From Klebsiella pneumoniae (GTDB lineage: Bacteria; Myxococcota_A; UBA796; SXON01), in NCBI GenBank assembly GCA_945861635.1, contig CAMAWH010000030.1, positions 1 to 60,822 of the forward strand: a DNA stretch of 60,822 bases, written 5' to 3'. The position numbers and the translations under genes are program-made. Numbering within the stretch: the first letter of the stretch is position 1; every line of letters begins with the position of its first letter. Shown in pieces: positions 53,096-60,822 of this stretch. Below the pieces are notes generated by a model that worked only from the letters and a program-made list of their open reading frames with translations, made no database searches and was not told the origin of the DNA.

Positions 53096-53488
53096 CTACT
53101 CGCAGGTGTCGCCGCCGCCCGCAACCCAGACGCTCATGACGCCGGGGGAGCAACCGTACTTCGACAGGCCTTCCCCGTACCCGCAGAAGTCGATGATCTC
53201 CGCGCAGGTGCAGCCCTGGGTGTCGGTCATCGTGTAGACGGTCGAGGAGCCCCGCCCGCTGGAAAGCCCGCGTGTGAAGGTCGTGCCCGACTCCCAGACG
53301 TAGTGGTTGGGCTTCAACGAACGGCACGGAACCGGCACGGAGGAGTCCGGCGCGCTGGTCTGGCAGAGATCCCCGCCGTCGTCGACGCCGTCGTCGTCGT
53401 CGTCGGCGTCGCAAACGTCACCGGCATCATCGCCGTCGAAGTCGAGCTGGTCCGAGTTGGCGTCCACGGGGCAGTCCGACGCGCACGG
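53096..53488 (-). pseudogene. 3' end of a thrombospondin type-3 repeat protein
   Basis: Reads ASDCPVDANSDQLDFDGDDAGDVCDADDDDDGVDDGGDLCQTSAPD, two TSP3 calcium-binding repeats, then a ~90-residue C-terminal domain with paired Cys (PCRSLKPNHYVWESGTTF... GCTCAEIIDFCGYGEG... GCSPGVMSVWVAGGGDTCE). The gene's 5' part is missing: from 53489 the sequence is that shared with the upstream region of the HNH gene copy at 60511. No signal peptide remains. Confidence 0.65.
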
Positions 53489-53691
53489 GTGCGTCGTAAG
53501 CCGCCCATCGTTTGACCTACGTGGGCGGCCTCCACATTTATTTTCCCCCGCGTCCACGTCGCAGGGAAGGGCCCCCCGGCCCCTCGGAAGCCGCGATCGG
53601 CGGCATCGTCGGGCGCGGCGTCATCCGCACGCCTCCGCGCGCATCCTGACCCCACGAAAATCGCCGAAAACCATCGCAATACGTGGACTGC
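53489..53691 (+). repeat. Conserved leader of the HNH gene family, copy 1
   Basis: Starts GTGCGTCGTAAGCCGC and includes ATCGTTTGACC, ACGTGGGC, TTTATTTT, CGCGCATCCTGACCCC, GAAAA and GCAATACGTGGAC before the HNH ATG. The same blocks in the same order occur at 60511-60658, with a shorter middle. Such conservation outside the coding part suggests a promoter or one end of a mobile unit. Confidence 0.7.
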
Positions 53692-54543
53692 ATGCGCGCC
53701 ACATCTCTGAGTCCTGAACTCGACCTCGCCCGATCCCTCGATGAACGTCTGGTCGCCGCCCGCAAGGTGCAGCGCGGCGCGGAACATCGTTTGGCAATTT
53801 TACTCGCCGAGTTGGCCGACACGGGCCGCTTCCGCCTTCTCGGATACGCATCGATCGAACAGTACGCGATGGTGGCGCTCGAATTGACCTCTCGGGTGGC
53901 TCGCGATCTGCTGCGCATCGGAAGGAGCACGCCAGAGTTACCAAGGTTGAACGCGGCGCTCGCCGCCGGCGAAGTGAATTGGACGAAAGCGAGGGAAGTG
54001 GTTCGCGTCGCGACCGCGGAAACCGACGATTCGTGGACAGAGCGCGCCAAAACCATGTCCGCTCGGGTGATTGAGCGCGAGGTGGCTGCCGCACGCATGG
54101 GGGATCCGGCACCGACCGGCCACCCGGATCCCGAATTACGTCCCGCGCGAGCTCGCAGCTTCTTTGAGATGGAGGCCGCGTGTGATGCCGAGACCATCGA
54201 CATGCAGCCGGGGCCCGCCGAGGGTCACGCCACCCGCGCGATTCCGTCAGTTCTCCGCAGGAAGGTGTTGCACCGGGCCAAATGGAAGTGCGAGGTCCCG
54301 TGTTGTCAGAATCGCCTGTGGTTGGACGTGCATCACACGGAACCGAGTGCCGAGTGCCGGACGCACGAGCCCGCCAAACTGTTGGTCGTGTGCGGCGCCC
54401 ATCATCGGGCGATCCACAACGGGTATTTGTCGGTGTCGGTGCGACTGGACGGGTGTGTGGCCGTCGAGCACGCGGATGGGCGGAAGTCGGTGGGACCGGC
54501 GCGCGTGCTCCGCCCGAGGACGGCGACGGCCGTGCGGACCTGA
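53692..54543 (+). CDS. HNH endonuclease (DUF222/13E12-like)
   Basis: 283 residues from ATG 53692. Residues ~5-150 are a helical domain (LSPELDLARSLDERLVAARKVQRGAEHRLAILLAELADTGRFRLLGYASIEQYAMVALELTSRVARDLLRIGRST...LAAGEVNWTKAREVVRVAT) as in DUF222 proteins. Residues ~195-255 are the ββα-metal HNH site: KWKCEVPCC, LDVHHTEP, VCGAHHRAIHNGYL. It should cut DNA; target unknown. After VGPAR the end differs from the remnant at 47036 and the frame passes into an FG-GAP remnant, so its native C terminus may be altered. A second copy starts at 60659. Confidence 0.85.
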   Translation: MRATSLSPELDLARSLDERLVAARKVQRGAEHRLAILLAELADTGRFRLLGYASIEQYAMVALELTSRVARDLLRIGRSTPELPRLNAALAAGEVNWTKAREVVRVATAETDDSWTERAKTMSARVIEREVAAARMGDPAPTGHPDPELRPARARSFFEMEAACDAETIDMQPGPAEGHATRAIPSVLRRKVLHRAKWKCEVPCCQNRLWLDVHHTEPSAECRTHEPAKLLVVCGAHHRAIHNGYLSVSVRLDGCVAVEHADGRKSVGPARVLRPRTATAVRT

Positions 54544-54974
54544 TCCTCGGCGGACCAACTGGCGAGACGTACGCCTGGCGCACGTCCATCTGGTTTCTCT
54601 ACGGCGGCGGTGAGTGGCTCACCCAAGGTGGCGAACTCACCGAGAATCCCGACCGGATCGATTACCCGATGATCAACGCTCCATACCGGGAGCACTCCGT
54701 CGGCGGCTTGCAGGGGGTGCACCTCTGGGACGATCCGGAATTCCACGCCATCGCCAGCGCGAATCAGGCGGGCCTCACCGTCCCCACCGGCCGCTGCGAC
54801 CTCGACGCCGATGGGTTCGACGACCTCGTGATCATGGGACTCGGACCGTATCAGCAAAACACCGGACAGTTGGGCGTGCGGCTCGGGCGCCGCACCGTCC
54901 CTGCGCCCGACTGGACGGCCAAACGTCGAGGGAGACGCCTACCCGGCGACTCCGTTACGCTCCCACTGTGCTGA
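54515..54974 (+). pseudogene. FG-GAP protein remnant behind the HNH gene
   Basis: In another frame than the HNH gene: DGDGRADLILGGPTGETYAW, AWRTSIWFLYGGGEWL and RCDLDADGFDDLVIMGLGPY, two FG-GAP units with Asp-rich Ca loops, ending at TGA 54974. There is no start or signal. The junction with the HNH gene is near 54515. Confidence 0.6.
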
Positions 54975-54977
54975 GTC

Positions 54978-55127
54978 GCCGTCCAAAAATAACTGACGCA
55001 TTCGGCCGCCGTCGCATCCACGATCGCTGCGTTGCTCATCGCTCACAACCTGGCGTATGCTCGCTCTTCTCGCCTTGCGCTCGCAGCGCGCCGACGCCCT
55101 CGGTGCTGCCAGTTATTTTTGGACGGC
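54978..55127. repeat. 150-bp element with perfect 18-bp inverted ends
   Basis: GCCGTCCAAAAATAACTG (54978-54995) and CAGTTATTTTTGGACGGC (55110-55127) are exact reverse complements. The 114-bp inside has no ORF of note. This is the form of a MITE or a long repetitive palindrome. The right end contains the start region of the next lipoprotein gene. Confidence 0.75.
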
Positions 55128-56926
55128 TCCTGACGCTGCCGACGCTCCTGCTCCTTCCCGCCTGCGCGTTCCTGAACGACGCCGATCGCAAGCACGCGCT
55201 TGATCACGACGGTGACGGTCTGATTGCCGCGGCGTTGGGTGGGTCCGATTGTGATGATGAGGAGAGTGCGGTCGGCGGACCGACCGCCTGGTTCATGGAC
55301 GCTGATGCCGATGGCGTCGGGGCCGGGACGCCTGAACTGGCGTGCTCCGCCCCGCCCGGAACCGTCGCAACGGGCGACGATTGTGACGACGCCGACACCA
55401 CGGTCACGACGGGCAGCGTCGCGACCTGGTTCGCCGATACCGACGGCGATCGCCGCGGTGACCCTACCGCCGCCGTCGATGCCTGCCGCGCTCCGGCCGC
55501 CCACGTCCGCGACTCCACCGATTGCGACGACGGAAACGCCACCGTGTTTCCCGGCGCCACGGAAACCTGCGACGGCGTTGACAACGACTGTGATGGAGTC
55601 GAGAGCCCCTGCGAACTCGGCGCCAACGGCGCGCTGCTGCATGACGGCGCGTCGGCGGCGTCGGGTAGCTTCGGTTTCGCGCTCGCGACGATGGACGTGG
55701 GCTTGCGGAAGCAGCGCATCGTCGTCGGCCGGCCGATCGGTGGCGCCGGCTCGGTGTGGTACGGATCGCTCGGCAGTCCCGACGCCCAGGGCCAGTACGA
55801 GCCGGACGATGTCGGGGCCGTGGTCTATCAGGGAGACATCCCGGGTGACGGCTTCGGTACTCGGGTCGTAAGCGCGGACTTCTACGACGCCGACGGTGCC
55901 GACGACTTCCTGGCCTCGGCGCCGGGCGTTGCCGTGGATGACGTGCTCAATTCGGGCGCCATCTACGTCTACGACGGCCAACACATCGGCGTCCCTGTCA
56001 TCACCCTGACCTGGGGCGCGTCCGCCGGCAAGTTCGGCAGCGCGCTGGTGTCGAGAGTCACCGACGGCACGTCGTGGTTCGTGGCGGGCATGCCGGGCGC
56101 GCAAGGTGGACGCGGTGCGGCGGTGTTGGCGTACGGATTCACCGAAGACACCGACCTCAGCGACCCGCCCCCGGAGATCGGCATGGCGACCTGGATAGCC
56201 GAAGGTGCGGATGAGGCCGAGCACGGCGCGCTTGGCACCGCGGTTGCCGCTGGTGATTTCAACGCGGATGGCCTTTCCGACGACGCTATCGGCGCGCCGG
56301 GCTATCGCGACGGCGCGGGACGGATCTACGTCACGATCGCGCCGCTCAGTACCTCCATGGACCTCTCCACGGCCACCCCGATCGTCCTGGATGGGGAGAC
56401 TGCCGATCAGGCCGGTGGCGTGTTGTTCGTGGGAGACCTCACGGGGGATGGGTACGACGATCTGGTCGTTGGCGAGCCCGATTCCACGCGAGAGGGAGCC
56501 CGCGGCGGCGCGGTGTACATCCTGTCGGGGCCGTCGTTGGCGAGCGGAGCGGTTTCAACCGACGCGGCGACGATCGTCGGGGCGGTCGGCACGCGCACCG
56601 GCGCCTCCCTCACGATCGGCGACTACGGCGATGGTGCGCAGCTCGCGATCGGCGGCCCCGCGTGGACCAACGCCCGTGGGGACCTCGATGCGGGTGCCGT
56701 CATCGTCATGCCCAGCGGATTGTCCCTCGGGGCGAGCTACGCGTTGCCGGCCGACGCGCGGGACGTCTACACCTGCCCGAACCCCGACTGCCAAGCCGGC
56801 GTTGCTCTCGCGACCGGAGACTTTGATGGCGACGAAGGGAGTGACATCGCCTTTGGCGCTCCCGGACTGGCCACCGCCGGACAGACGGACGGCGCGGTTG
56901 GGTTTCTCTTCGGGGGGGCGCTTTGA
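55103..56926 (+). CDS. MopE-type repeat plus FG-GAP lipoprotein
   Basis: 607 residues from GTG 55103. Signal VLPVIFGRLLTLPTLLLLPAC (lipobox LPAC), whose first codons lie in the inverted-repeat element 54978-55127. Two to three MopE-type repeats follow (DHDGDGLIAAALGGSDCDD, MDADADGVGAGTP...DDCDD, FADTDGDRRGDPT...DCDDGNATVFPGATETCDGVDNDCDG). Then seven or so FG-GAP-like units (SADFYDADGADDFLASAPG, GDFNADGLSDDAIGAPGYRDGAGRIYV, GDLTGDGYDDLVVGEPDS, GDFDGDEGSDIAFGAPG) likely form a propeller. It is probably a Ca-binding surface lipoprotein. Longer frames (to 54614) run through the remnant upstream and have no signal. Confidence 0.82.
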   Translation: MLPVIFGRLLTLPTLLLLPACAFLNDADRKHALDHDGDGLIAAALGGSDCDDEESAVGGPTAWFMDADADGVGAGTPELACSAPPGTVATGDDCDDADTTVTTGSVATWFADTDGDRRGDPTAAVDACRAPAAHVRDSTDCDDGNATVFPGATETCDGVDNDCDGVESPCELGANGALLHDGASAASGSFGFALATMDVGLRKQRIVVGRPIGGAGSVWYGSLGSPDAQGQYEPDDVGAVVYQGDIPGDGFGTRVVSADFYDADGADDFLASAPGVAVDDVLNSGAIYVYDGQHIGVPVITLTWGASAGKFGSALVSRVTDGTSWFVAGMPGAQGGRGAAVLAYGFTEDTDLSDPPPEIGMATWIAEGADEAEHGALGTAVAAGDFNADGLSDDAIGAPGYRDGAGRIYVTIAPLSTSMDLSTATPIVLDGETADQAGGVLFVGDLTGDGYDDLVVGEPDSTREGARGGAVYILSGPSLASGAVSTDAATIVGAVGTRTGASLTIGDYGDGAQLAIGGPAWTNARGDLDAGAVIVMPSGLSLGASYALPADARDVYTCPNPDCQAGVALATGDFDGDEGSDIAFGAPGLATAGQTDGAVGFLFGGAL

Positions 56927-56955
56927 TGGCGCGACGGCCGCGATAGACGTCGTCC

Positions 56956-59571
56956 GTGGCCCTCGTTCTCCTCCTCGCGCTGACCGCTTGCGACGGCTCG
57001 CCCGTTTCGGCCGCGTCGGAGGTCACCGAGGTGTGCGGACCCGGCACCCTCCGGGACGACGGCGGCACCTGTGTTCCGGAACGATGCGGCGCTGCGCTGC
57101 ATCCCGACGCGGACGTCATCGTGGCGGAAGGCGAGTCGATACAGGCGGCTGCGGATGCGCTCGGCGGGGGCACGATCGGGTTGGGCGCCGGGACATGGCG
57201 GGAGGCCCTGACCCTCGGTGAGGACCACGGTGGAAGCTCCATTACCGGGCGCTGCCCGGAGTTGACCATCCTGGACGGTTCGGACGATGCGGCGGGGGTC
57301 GCCACGCTCCACATCGACGCCCGCCCGGTGCAGGTATTCGCCATCGCGTCCTTGACCGTCACCGGCGGTGCGCAGGCCGGCGTGCTCGGTGGATGGGGAA
57401 GAATCAACCTTACGGATCTCGACATCGTCCGGAACAGCGGTGTGGGCCTCAGTGCCAGCGGATTCGCGGAGCTGACGCTCACGCGCGTCGTCATTCGCGA
57501 GACACTCTCGGATGAGCGCGGTTCGCTCGGGTACGGCATGCAAATCGGCGACAAAGCGGTCGCCATCGCCACGGACGTCGGCATCCTTGACAACGCTGGT
57601 GCGGGCCTCGTGATCTACGATGCGGAGTTGACCGGTGATCGGCTTTCCATTGAGAGAACAGTCGCAAACCGAGAGGCAGACGGCCTCGGGATCTACGCGG
57701 ACGCCGCAACAGTGACGCTGCGGGACTCCAACGTCCTTGGGAGCAGCGACCTCGGGATGACGGCGCTCAGGGCTTCCAACATTTCGCTGGATCGCGTTGG
57801 ATTGACCGGAAATAGCGGCGGCGGAATCACGGTGCAGGACGCCGGCACCTCTCTGGTCATGTCCGCCTCCGACGTCTCTGGCAACGGCCTGGACGAGCCG
57901 GCCGGAAACGGCGTGGGCATACAGATCAGCGCCGGCGCCGTGGTGAGTTTCGAGGACGTCGATGTCATCGGCAACAGCGCGGTCGGAGTCCTGGCGGATG
58001 GCGTCGGCACCACACTCACGATGACGGGCGGGTCCATCCGCGGGACCATCGCTGGAGCCGAAGCGAATTCGGGGGTTGGCCTGGGCGTTCAACGTGGCGC
58101 GTCGGCGAACATCGCGCACGTATCGATCGACGGCAATACCGGCGCGGGAATCCTCGCTCAGAGTGATCGAACGACCGTAGAAATATCCGATTCCCGGGTG
58201 ACGGGCACACAGACCGGCCGCGACGGCATCAACGGTACCGGCGTCCTCGTCGACGACGGCGCCCAATTCTCCGCGCGTGGCCTGCTCGTCGAAGCCAACC
58301 ACGAGGCCGGGATGGCCGCTATCGGCGGCGCGTCGCTGGAGGTGGAGGATGCGGTCATCCGCGGCACGCTGCCCAGCGAACTTCCAGCGTCCGGCGTGGG
58401 CTTTGTGATTCGGGATGGCTCTTGGGGCAGCCTCCGCCGGTCGTCCTTGACGGAGAATTACGCCGTAGGCGCCTATGTCGAGGGCGAGGGGTCCACCCTC
58501 ACGTTGGACGCTGTCGTCGTGAGTGACACACGGGTCTCGCCGGAGAGTGCCTACGGCATCGGCATATCCGCGCTCATCGGGGCGACACTACTCGCCAAAA
58601 ATGTGGAGGTCCGGGGCGGAGTCGGCGCGGCGGTTGCGGTCCAGAGCGCCGCGACGGTCGCCACGTTGGAGGGGTTGCGAGTCTCTGATCTCTCGCCCAC
58701 GGCAACAGGAATTGCAAGCGCCCTCAGCGTCGCGGGCGGTGCGACACTTCATGGTGCGGACCTCGTGATCGAGAACGTCTCGCCGCTGGCGATTCTGACG
58801 GAAGGGAGCGGAACCGTTGTAGAGTTGGAGGGCGTCGTCGTCCGAGGGGTCACCGCCAGCCCGCTCTACGCGGTTGCGATGGGCGTGAGCAGCCAACTGG
58901 ACGCAGTATTGACCCTGCGAAATGCGAATATCTCGGAAATTCAGGGGCCGGCCCTGCGGGCGACAGAGGGCGGAACGATTGGGTGTACGTATTGCTCGAT
59001 TTCGGCGACCACCTTTGCCGGTGTGGTCGTCGATGGAGGTCACACCGTGCTCGTCGACTCCGACGTTTCGACGTCAACTGCGGACCTTTCGTTTGGCGGC
59101 GGCGTCGGCGCGTTTGTCAGTGATCGCTCGGGGCCCGGCACGCTTTCCCTCCACGACACGCGCGTGTCAGACAATGCGCTTGCGGCCCTTTGGATCGACG
59201 GTGAAAACACGGTGGACATCCACGGTGGCGGGCTGGTCGGCGGATTGGGAGTCGAACTGCGAGAGGGTTTGCCCGTGCACGGAAATGCCATTTTCGCGCG
59301 TTCACTGGGAGAAGGCGCCCTGCGCGTCCACGGAACGGCGCTCTCCGGAAGCTGGGATGCCGGCGTGTTGTTGGAGGCTGCAACGGCGACGTTTGACGGG
59401 GCAACCTGGAGCGAAAACGGTGTGGACGTTGTCCAGCAGGTCTGCGGCGATCTTGCGCCACCGGAGGGCACGAGCGGGGAGACCCAGGAGATCTGTCGCC
59501 CCGACGATCGCCTGACCCTCTCGCTCTCCTTCGATGTGTTTCTGGTGGAGAGCGCGGTGGTGACGGAATGA
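56956..59571 (+). CDS. Large beta-helix lipoprotein, paralogue of the 1594 gene
   Basis: 871 residues from GTG 56956 (VALVLLLALTACDGSP; lipobox LTAC). A Cys module (CGPGTLRDDGGTCVPERCG) precedes 'GESIQAAADALGGGTIGLGAGTWREALTLGEDHGGSSITGRCPELTILDGSD', matching the start of the protein at 1594, then many beta-helix coils (NSGVGLSASGFAELTLTRVVIRETL and so on). The C-terminal region has HGNAIFARSLGEGALRVHGTALSGSWDAGVLLEAATATFDG and DVVQQVCG, the same terminal domain as in the 1594 gene and the remnant at 25501. It follows the FG-GAP lipoprotein by 29 bp and is probably co-transcribed. Confidence 0.85.
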   Translation: MALVLLLALTACDGSPVSAASEVTEVCGPGTLRDDGGTCVPERCGAALHPDADVIVAEGESIQAAADALGGGTIGLGAGTWREALTLGEDHGGSSITGRCPELTILDGSDDAAGVATLHIDARPVQVFAIASLTVTGGAQAGVLGGWGRINLTDLDIVRNSGVGLSASGFAELTLTRVVIRETLSDERGSLGYGMQIGDKAVAIATDVGILDNAGAGLVIYDAELTGDRLSIERTVANREADGLGIYADAATVTLRDSNVLGSSDLGMTALRASNISLDRVGLTGNSGGGITVQDAGTSLVMSASDVSGNGLDEPAGNGVGIQISAGAVVSFEDVDVIGNSAVGVLADGVGTTLTMTGGSIRGTIAGAEANSGVGLGVQRGASANIAHVSIDGNTGAGILAQSDRTTVEISDSRVTGTQTGRDGINGTGVLVDDGAQFSARGLLVEANHEAGMAAIGGASLEVEDAVIRGTLPSELPASGVGFVIRDGSWGSLRRSSLTENYAVGAYVEGEGSTLTLDAVVVSDTRVSPESAYGIGISALIGATLLAKNVEVRGGVGAAVAVQSAATVATLEGLRVSDLSPTATGIASALSVAGGATLHGADLVIENVSPLAILTEGSGTVVELEGVVVRGVTASPLYAVAMGVSSQLDAVLTLRNANISEIQGPALRATEGGTIGCTYCSISATTFAGVVVDGGHTVLVDSDVSTSTADLSFGGGVGAFVSDRSGPGTLSLHDTRVSDNALAALWIDGENTVDIHGGGLVGGLGVELREGLPVHGNAIFARSLGEGALRVHGTALSGSWDAGVLLEAATATFDGATWSENGVDVVQQVCGDLAPPEGTSGETQEICRPDDRLTLSLSFDVFLVESAVVTE

Positions 59572-59623
59572 TCGACGGCTTCTGGTTGGAGGGTCGCATT
59601 CCGCGGTCCGCGCGTGAGATTCC

Positions 59624-60256
59624 GTGTGCTACGCGCGGGCCGTGGCCCAGTCTCGCCAACGCGCTTCCTCGTCCTCCTCCGCCGGGAATGATGCAGGTGC
59701 GCCGGCCTCTACTCGCAACCTGCAACCCCGAGGGAACGCGGCGGTGCAGGACCGGCTGACCGCGGACGAAGAGGTGGAGGAGGAAGGCTCGGGCGTTTTT
59801 ACGCTGCCGGAAGTCACCATCGTTGGGGACCCGGACGGGGGGGGCGACGACAGTGAGGACGCAGGCGCGCCGGAGGAACAGCAGGTTGACGACAGCGAAG
59901 TCCAGCGGATCATCGACGACGCGTACGACTTTGCGAAGGCGATGAAGGAGCCGTCCAAGACCGGGCTCGCGTACGCCCACGTGAAAACCGCGCGTGACAA
60001 GGACCCGCAGGACGTCAACATGGCGGCTGCTGAACACTACCTGTACGCGCGCTCCGTCGCGGTAAAGGACGGCGTGCTCGGCGCCGCGATGACGACGCCG
60101 CTCGTGATGGGCTACGACCTGTTCAAGGCCGGCGCCTTCCTGGCCGGCCAACAGGATCTCCTCGCGACGACCCCTGGCGTGCCGCCTTCCCGACCGACCG
60201 CCGCATCCACCCTGTGGGGATTGAAGGGCACCGCGGACGGGCTCTCGAAGAAGTAG
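59624..60256 (+). CDS. Protein of unknown function with GNAAVQ motif
   Basis: 210 residues from GTG 59624; the start is uncertain. An Ala/Ser-rich, disordered N part leads to RNLQPRGNAAVQDRLTADEEVEEEG. 'GN.AVQ..L' is a short motif common near DUF4157 modules of contractile-injection-system cargo, but nothing else of that domain is visible. TLPEVTIVGDP and an acidic stretch follow, then a helical part with RIIDDAYDFAKAMKEPSKTGLAYAHVKTARDKDPQD, EHYLYARSVAVKDGVLGAAMTTPLVMGYDLFKA. No signal peptide. Codon pattern and length suggest a real gene. Confidence 0.55.
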   Translation: MCYARAVAQSRQRASSSSSAGNDAGAPASTRNLQPRGNAAVQDRLTADEEVEEEGSGVFTLPEVTIVGDPDGGGDDSEDAGAPEEQQVDDSEVQRIIDDAYDFAKAMKEPSKTGLAYAHVKTARDKDPQDVNMAAAEHYLYARSVAVKDGVLGAAMTTPLVMGYDLFKAGAFLAGQQDLLATTPGVPPSRPTAASTLWGLKGTADGLSKK

Positions 60257-60510
60257 GGGGGGCTCAGCGGTATAGGCGCAAAGGTTCCGCCACCCACGTT
60301 CCGGCCGGCATCCGCCGACGTTTTCGACGTCGTGTCGGTTCTACGACGTGTTTTTGCCAGTCGGTGCGCGTCCGCGGAGGCGCCGTCAGACGGACGAATC
60401 CGGCGTTGGCGGGCCGGCTGCAGGTGGACACCGACCGGACGATGGTCGTCGCTCACATCTCCCCTTCCTCGGTTCCGACCGTTGGTTTCCGGAGGTGTAC
60501 GGAGGCGGTC
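60257..60510. other. Intergenic stretch before the second HNH copy
   Basis: I see no gene here. On the minus strand a short open stretch (TASVHLRKPTVGTEEGEM, ending at 60453) may be the tail of a lost gene, joined at 60511 to the HNH leader in the same way as the TSP3 remnant at 53489. This is weak. Confidence 0.3.
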
Positions 60511-60658
60511 AGGTGCGTCGTAAGCCGCAGATCGTTTGACCCACGTGGGCCACCGCGAACTTTATTTTTCCCGCCTCCACCGCCACAAACGCCCGGTCGC
60601 TCGGCGCGCATCCTGACCCCCCGAAAAACACCGAAAATCGGCGCAATACGTGGACGGC
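60511..60658 (+). repeat. Conserved leader of the HNH gene family, copy 2
   Basis: Begins GTGCGTCGTAAGCCGC and keeps ATCGTTTGACC, ACGTGGGC, TTTATTTTT, CGCGCATCCTGACCCC, GAAAA and GCAATACGTGGAC in the order of copy 1 (53489-53691). Copy 1 has about 55 bp more in the middle. Confidence 0.7.
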
Positions 60659-60822
60659 ATGCACGCCACATCGCTGAGTCCTGAACTCGATCTCGCCCGA
60701 TCCCTCGATGCACGTCTGGTCGCCGCTCGCAAAGCACAACGCGGCGCGGAGCATCGTTTGGCGATTCTGCTCGCCGAGCTGGCCGATACGGGCGGTCACC
60801 GCCTTCTCGGGTACGCATCCAT
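60659..60822 (+). CDS. HNH endonuclease (DUF222-like), second copy, cut by window end
   Basis: ATG 60659 opens HATSLSPELDLARSLDARL, then VAARKAQRGAEHRLAILLAEL and ADTGGHRLLGYAS, nearly identical to the N terminus of the gene at 53692. Only 54 codons are in the window, so whether the HNH site is intact cannot be seen. Confidence 0.8.
   Translation, partial: MHATSLSPELDLARSLDARLVAARKAQRGAEHRLAILLAELADTGGHRLLGYAS

Noticed and set aside
53692..54543. Restriction or Cas9-type nuclease
   Set aside because: Only a DUF222-like helical domain and a single HNH site are present; no methylase, RuvC parts or guide array is nearby.

Overview
The window is 60.8 kb of high-GC DNA that reads like a myxobacterium-type genome (Myxococcota or a close deltaproteobacterial relative). 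The reasons are the many secreted lipoproteins built from MopE-type (DGDGYG...DCDD...DDDCDG), thrombospondin type-3, FG-GAP and right-handed beta-helix repeats, and two C-terminal MYXO-CTERM-like tails (Cys, hydrophobic segment, Arg cluster). No tRNA, rRNA or CRISPR array was recognised. Assignment of the lineage is inference.

Layout: 1-1.6 kb holds the 3' part of an IS1634-like transposase and a broken lipoprotein fragment. 1.6-6.2 kb (minus) is a three-gene lipoprotein cluster ending in a 1010-aa beta-helix protein. 6.3-9.1 kb is a complete pntAA-pntAB-pntB transhydrogenase operon. 9.3-15.7 kb carries MopE-type lipoproteins, a small exported protein, an orphan GspE/PilB N-domain-like protein and a homocysteine S-methyltransferase. 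A complete IS5/IS427-type element (15.7-16.9 kb) sits in the start of another MopE-type lipoprotein gene. 17-23.5 kb (mostly minus) has a 2Fe-2S ferredoxin, a four-helix membrane protein and a long operon dapC-dapD-dapE-glycosyltransferase-rhomboid. 23.5-26 kb is a zone of repeats and gene remnants (FG-GAP, PIN domain, beta-helix) with one prepilin-like gene. 26-45.2 kb is mostly housekeeping or envelope: truB, a fused MFS/spermidine-synthase-like protein, a GST-like protein, mltG, NAD kinase, dapF, envelope proteins, a FliA-type sigma factor, an MMPL transporter and a SulP permease. 45.2-47.4 kb is a graveyard of IS3, lipoprotein, HNH and IS1634 remnants. 47.4-53 kb has a sterol-desaturase-type hydroxylase, a VWA lipoprotein and a hydrolase-fold lipoprotein. 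53-60.8 kb alternates HNH endonuclease genes with broken or intact TSP3, FG-GAP and beta-helix lipoprotein genes.

Functional links: dapC, dapD, dapE and a separate dapF make most of the succinylase branch to meso-diaminopimelate for lysine and peptidoglycan, with mltG also acting on peptidoglycan. pnt genes and NAD kinase both bear on the NADP(H) pool. Many genes are coupled by GTGA or ATGA stop/start overlaps.

The most unusual points are: a DapF homologue in which both catalytic cysteines are serine; a 14-bp tandem repeat upstream of dapC that reads as a chain of five-codon mini-ORFs each joined by GTGA; a dispersed HNH endonuclease family (one complete, one cut by the window edge, two C-terminal remnants) lying at the broken ends of lipoprotein genes; a 150-bp element with perfect 18-bp inverted ends that supplies the start codon of a lipoprotein; and a 92-bp palindromic insert with 12-bp direct repeats inside a duplicated signal-peptide fragment.
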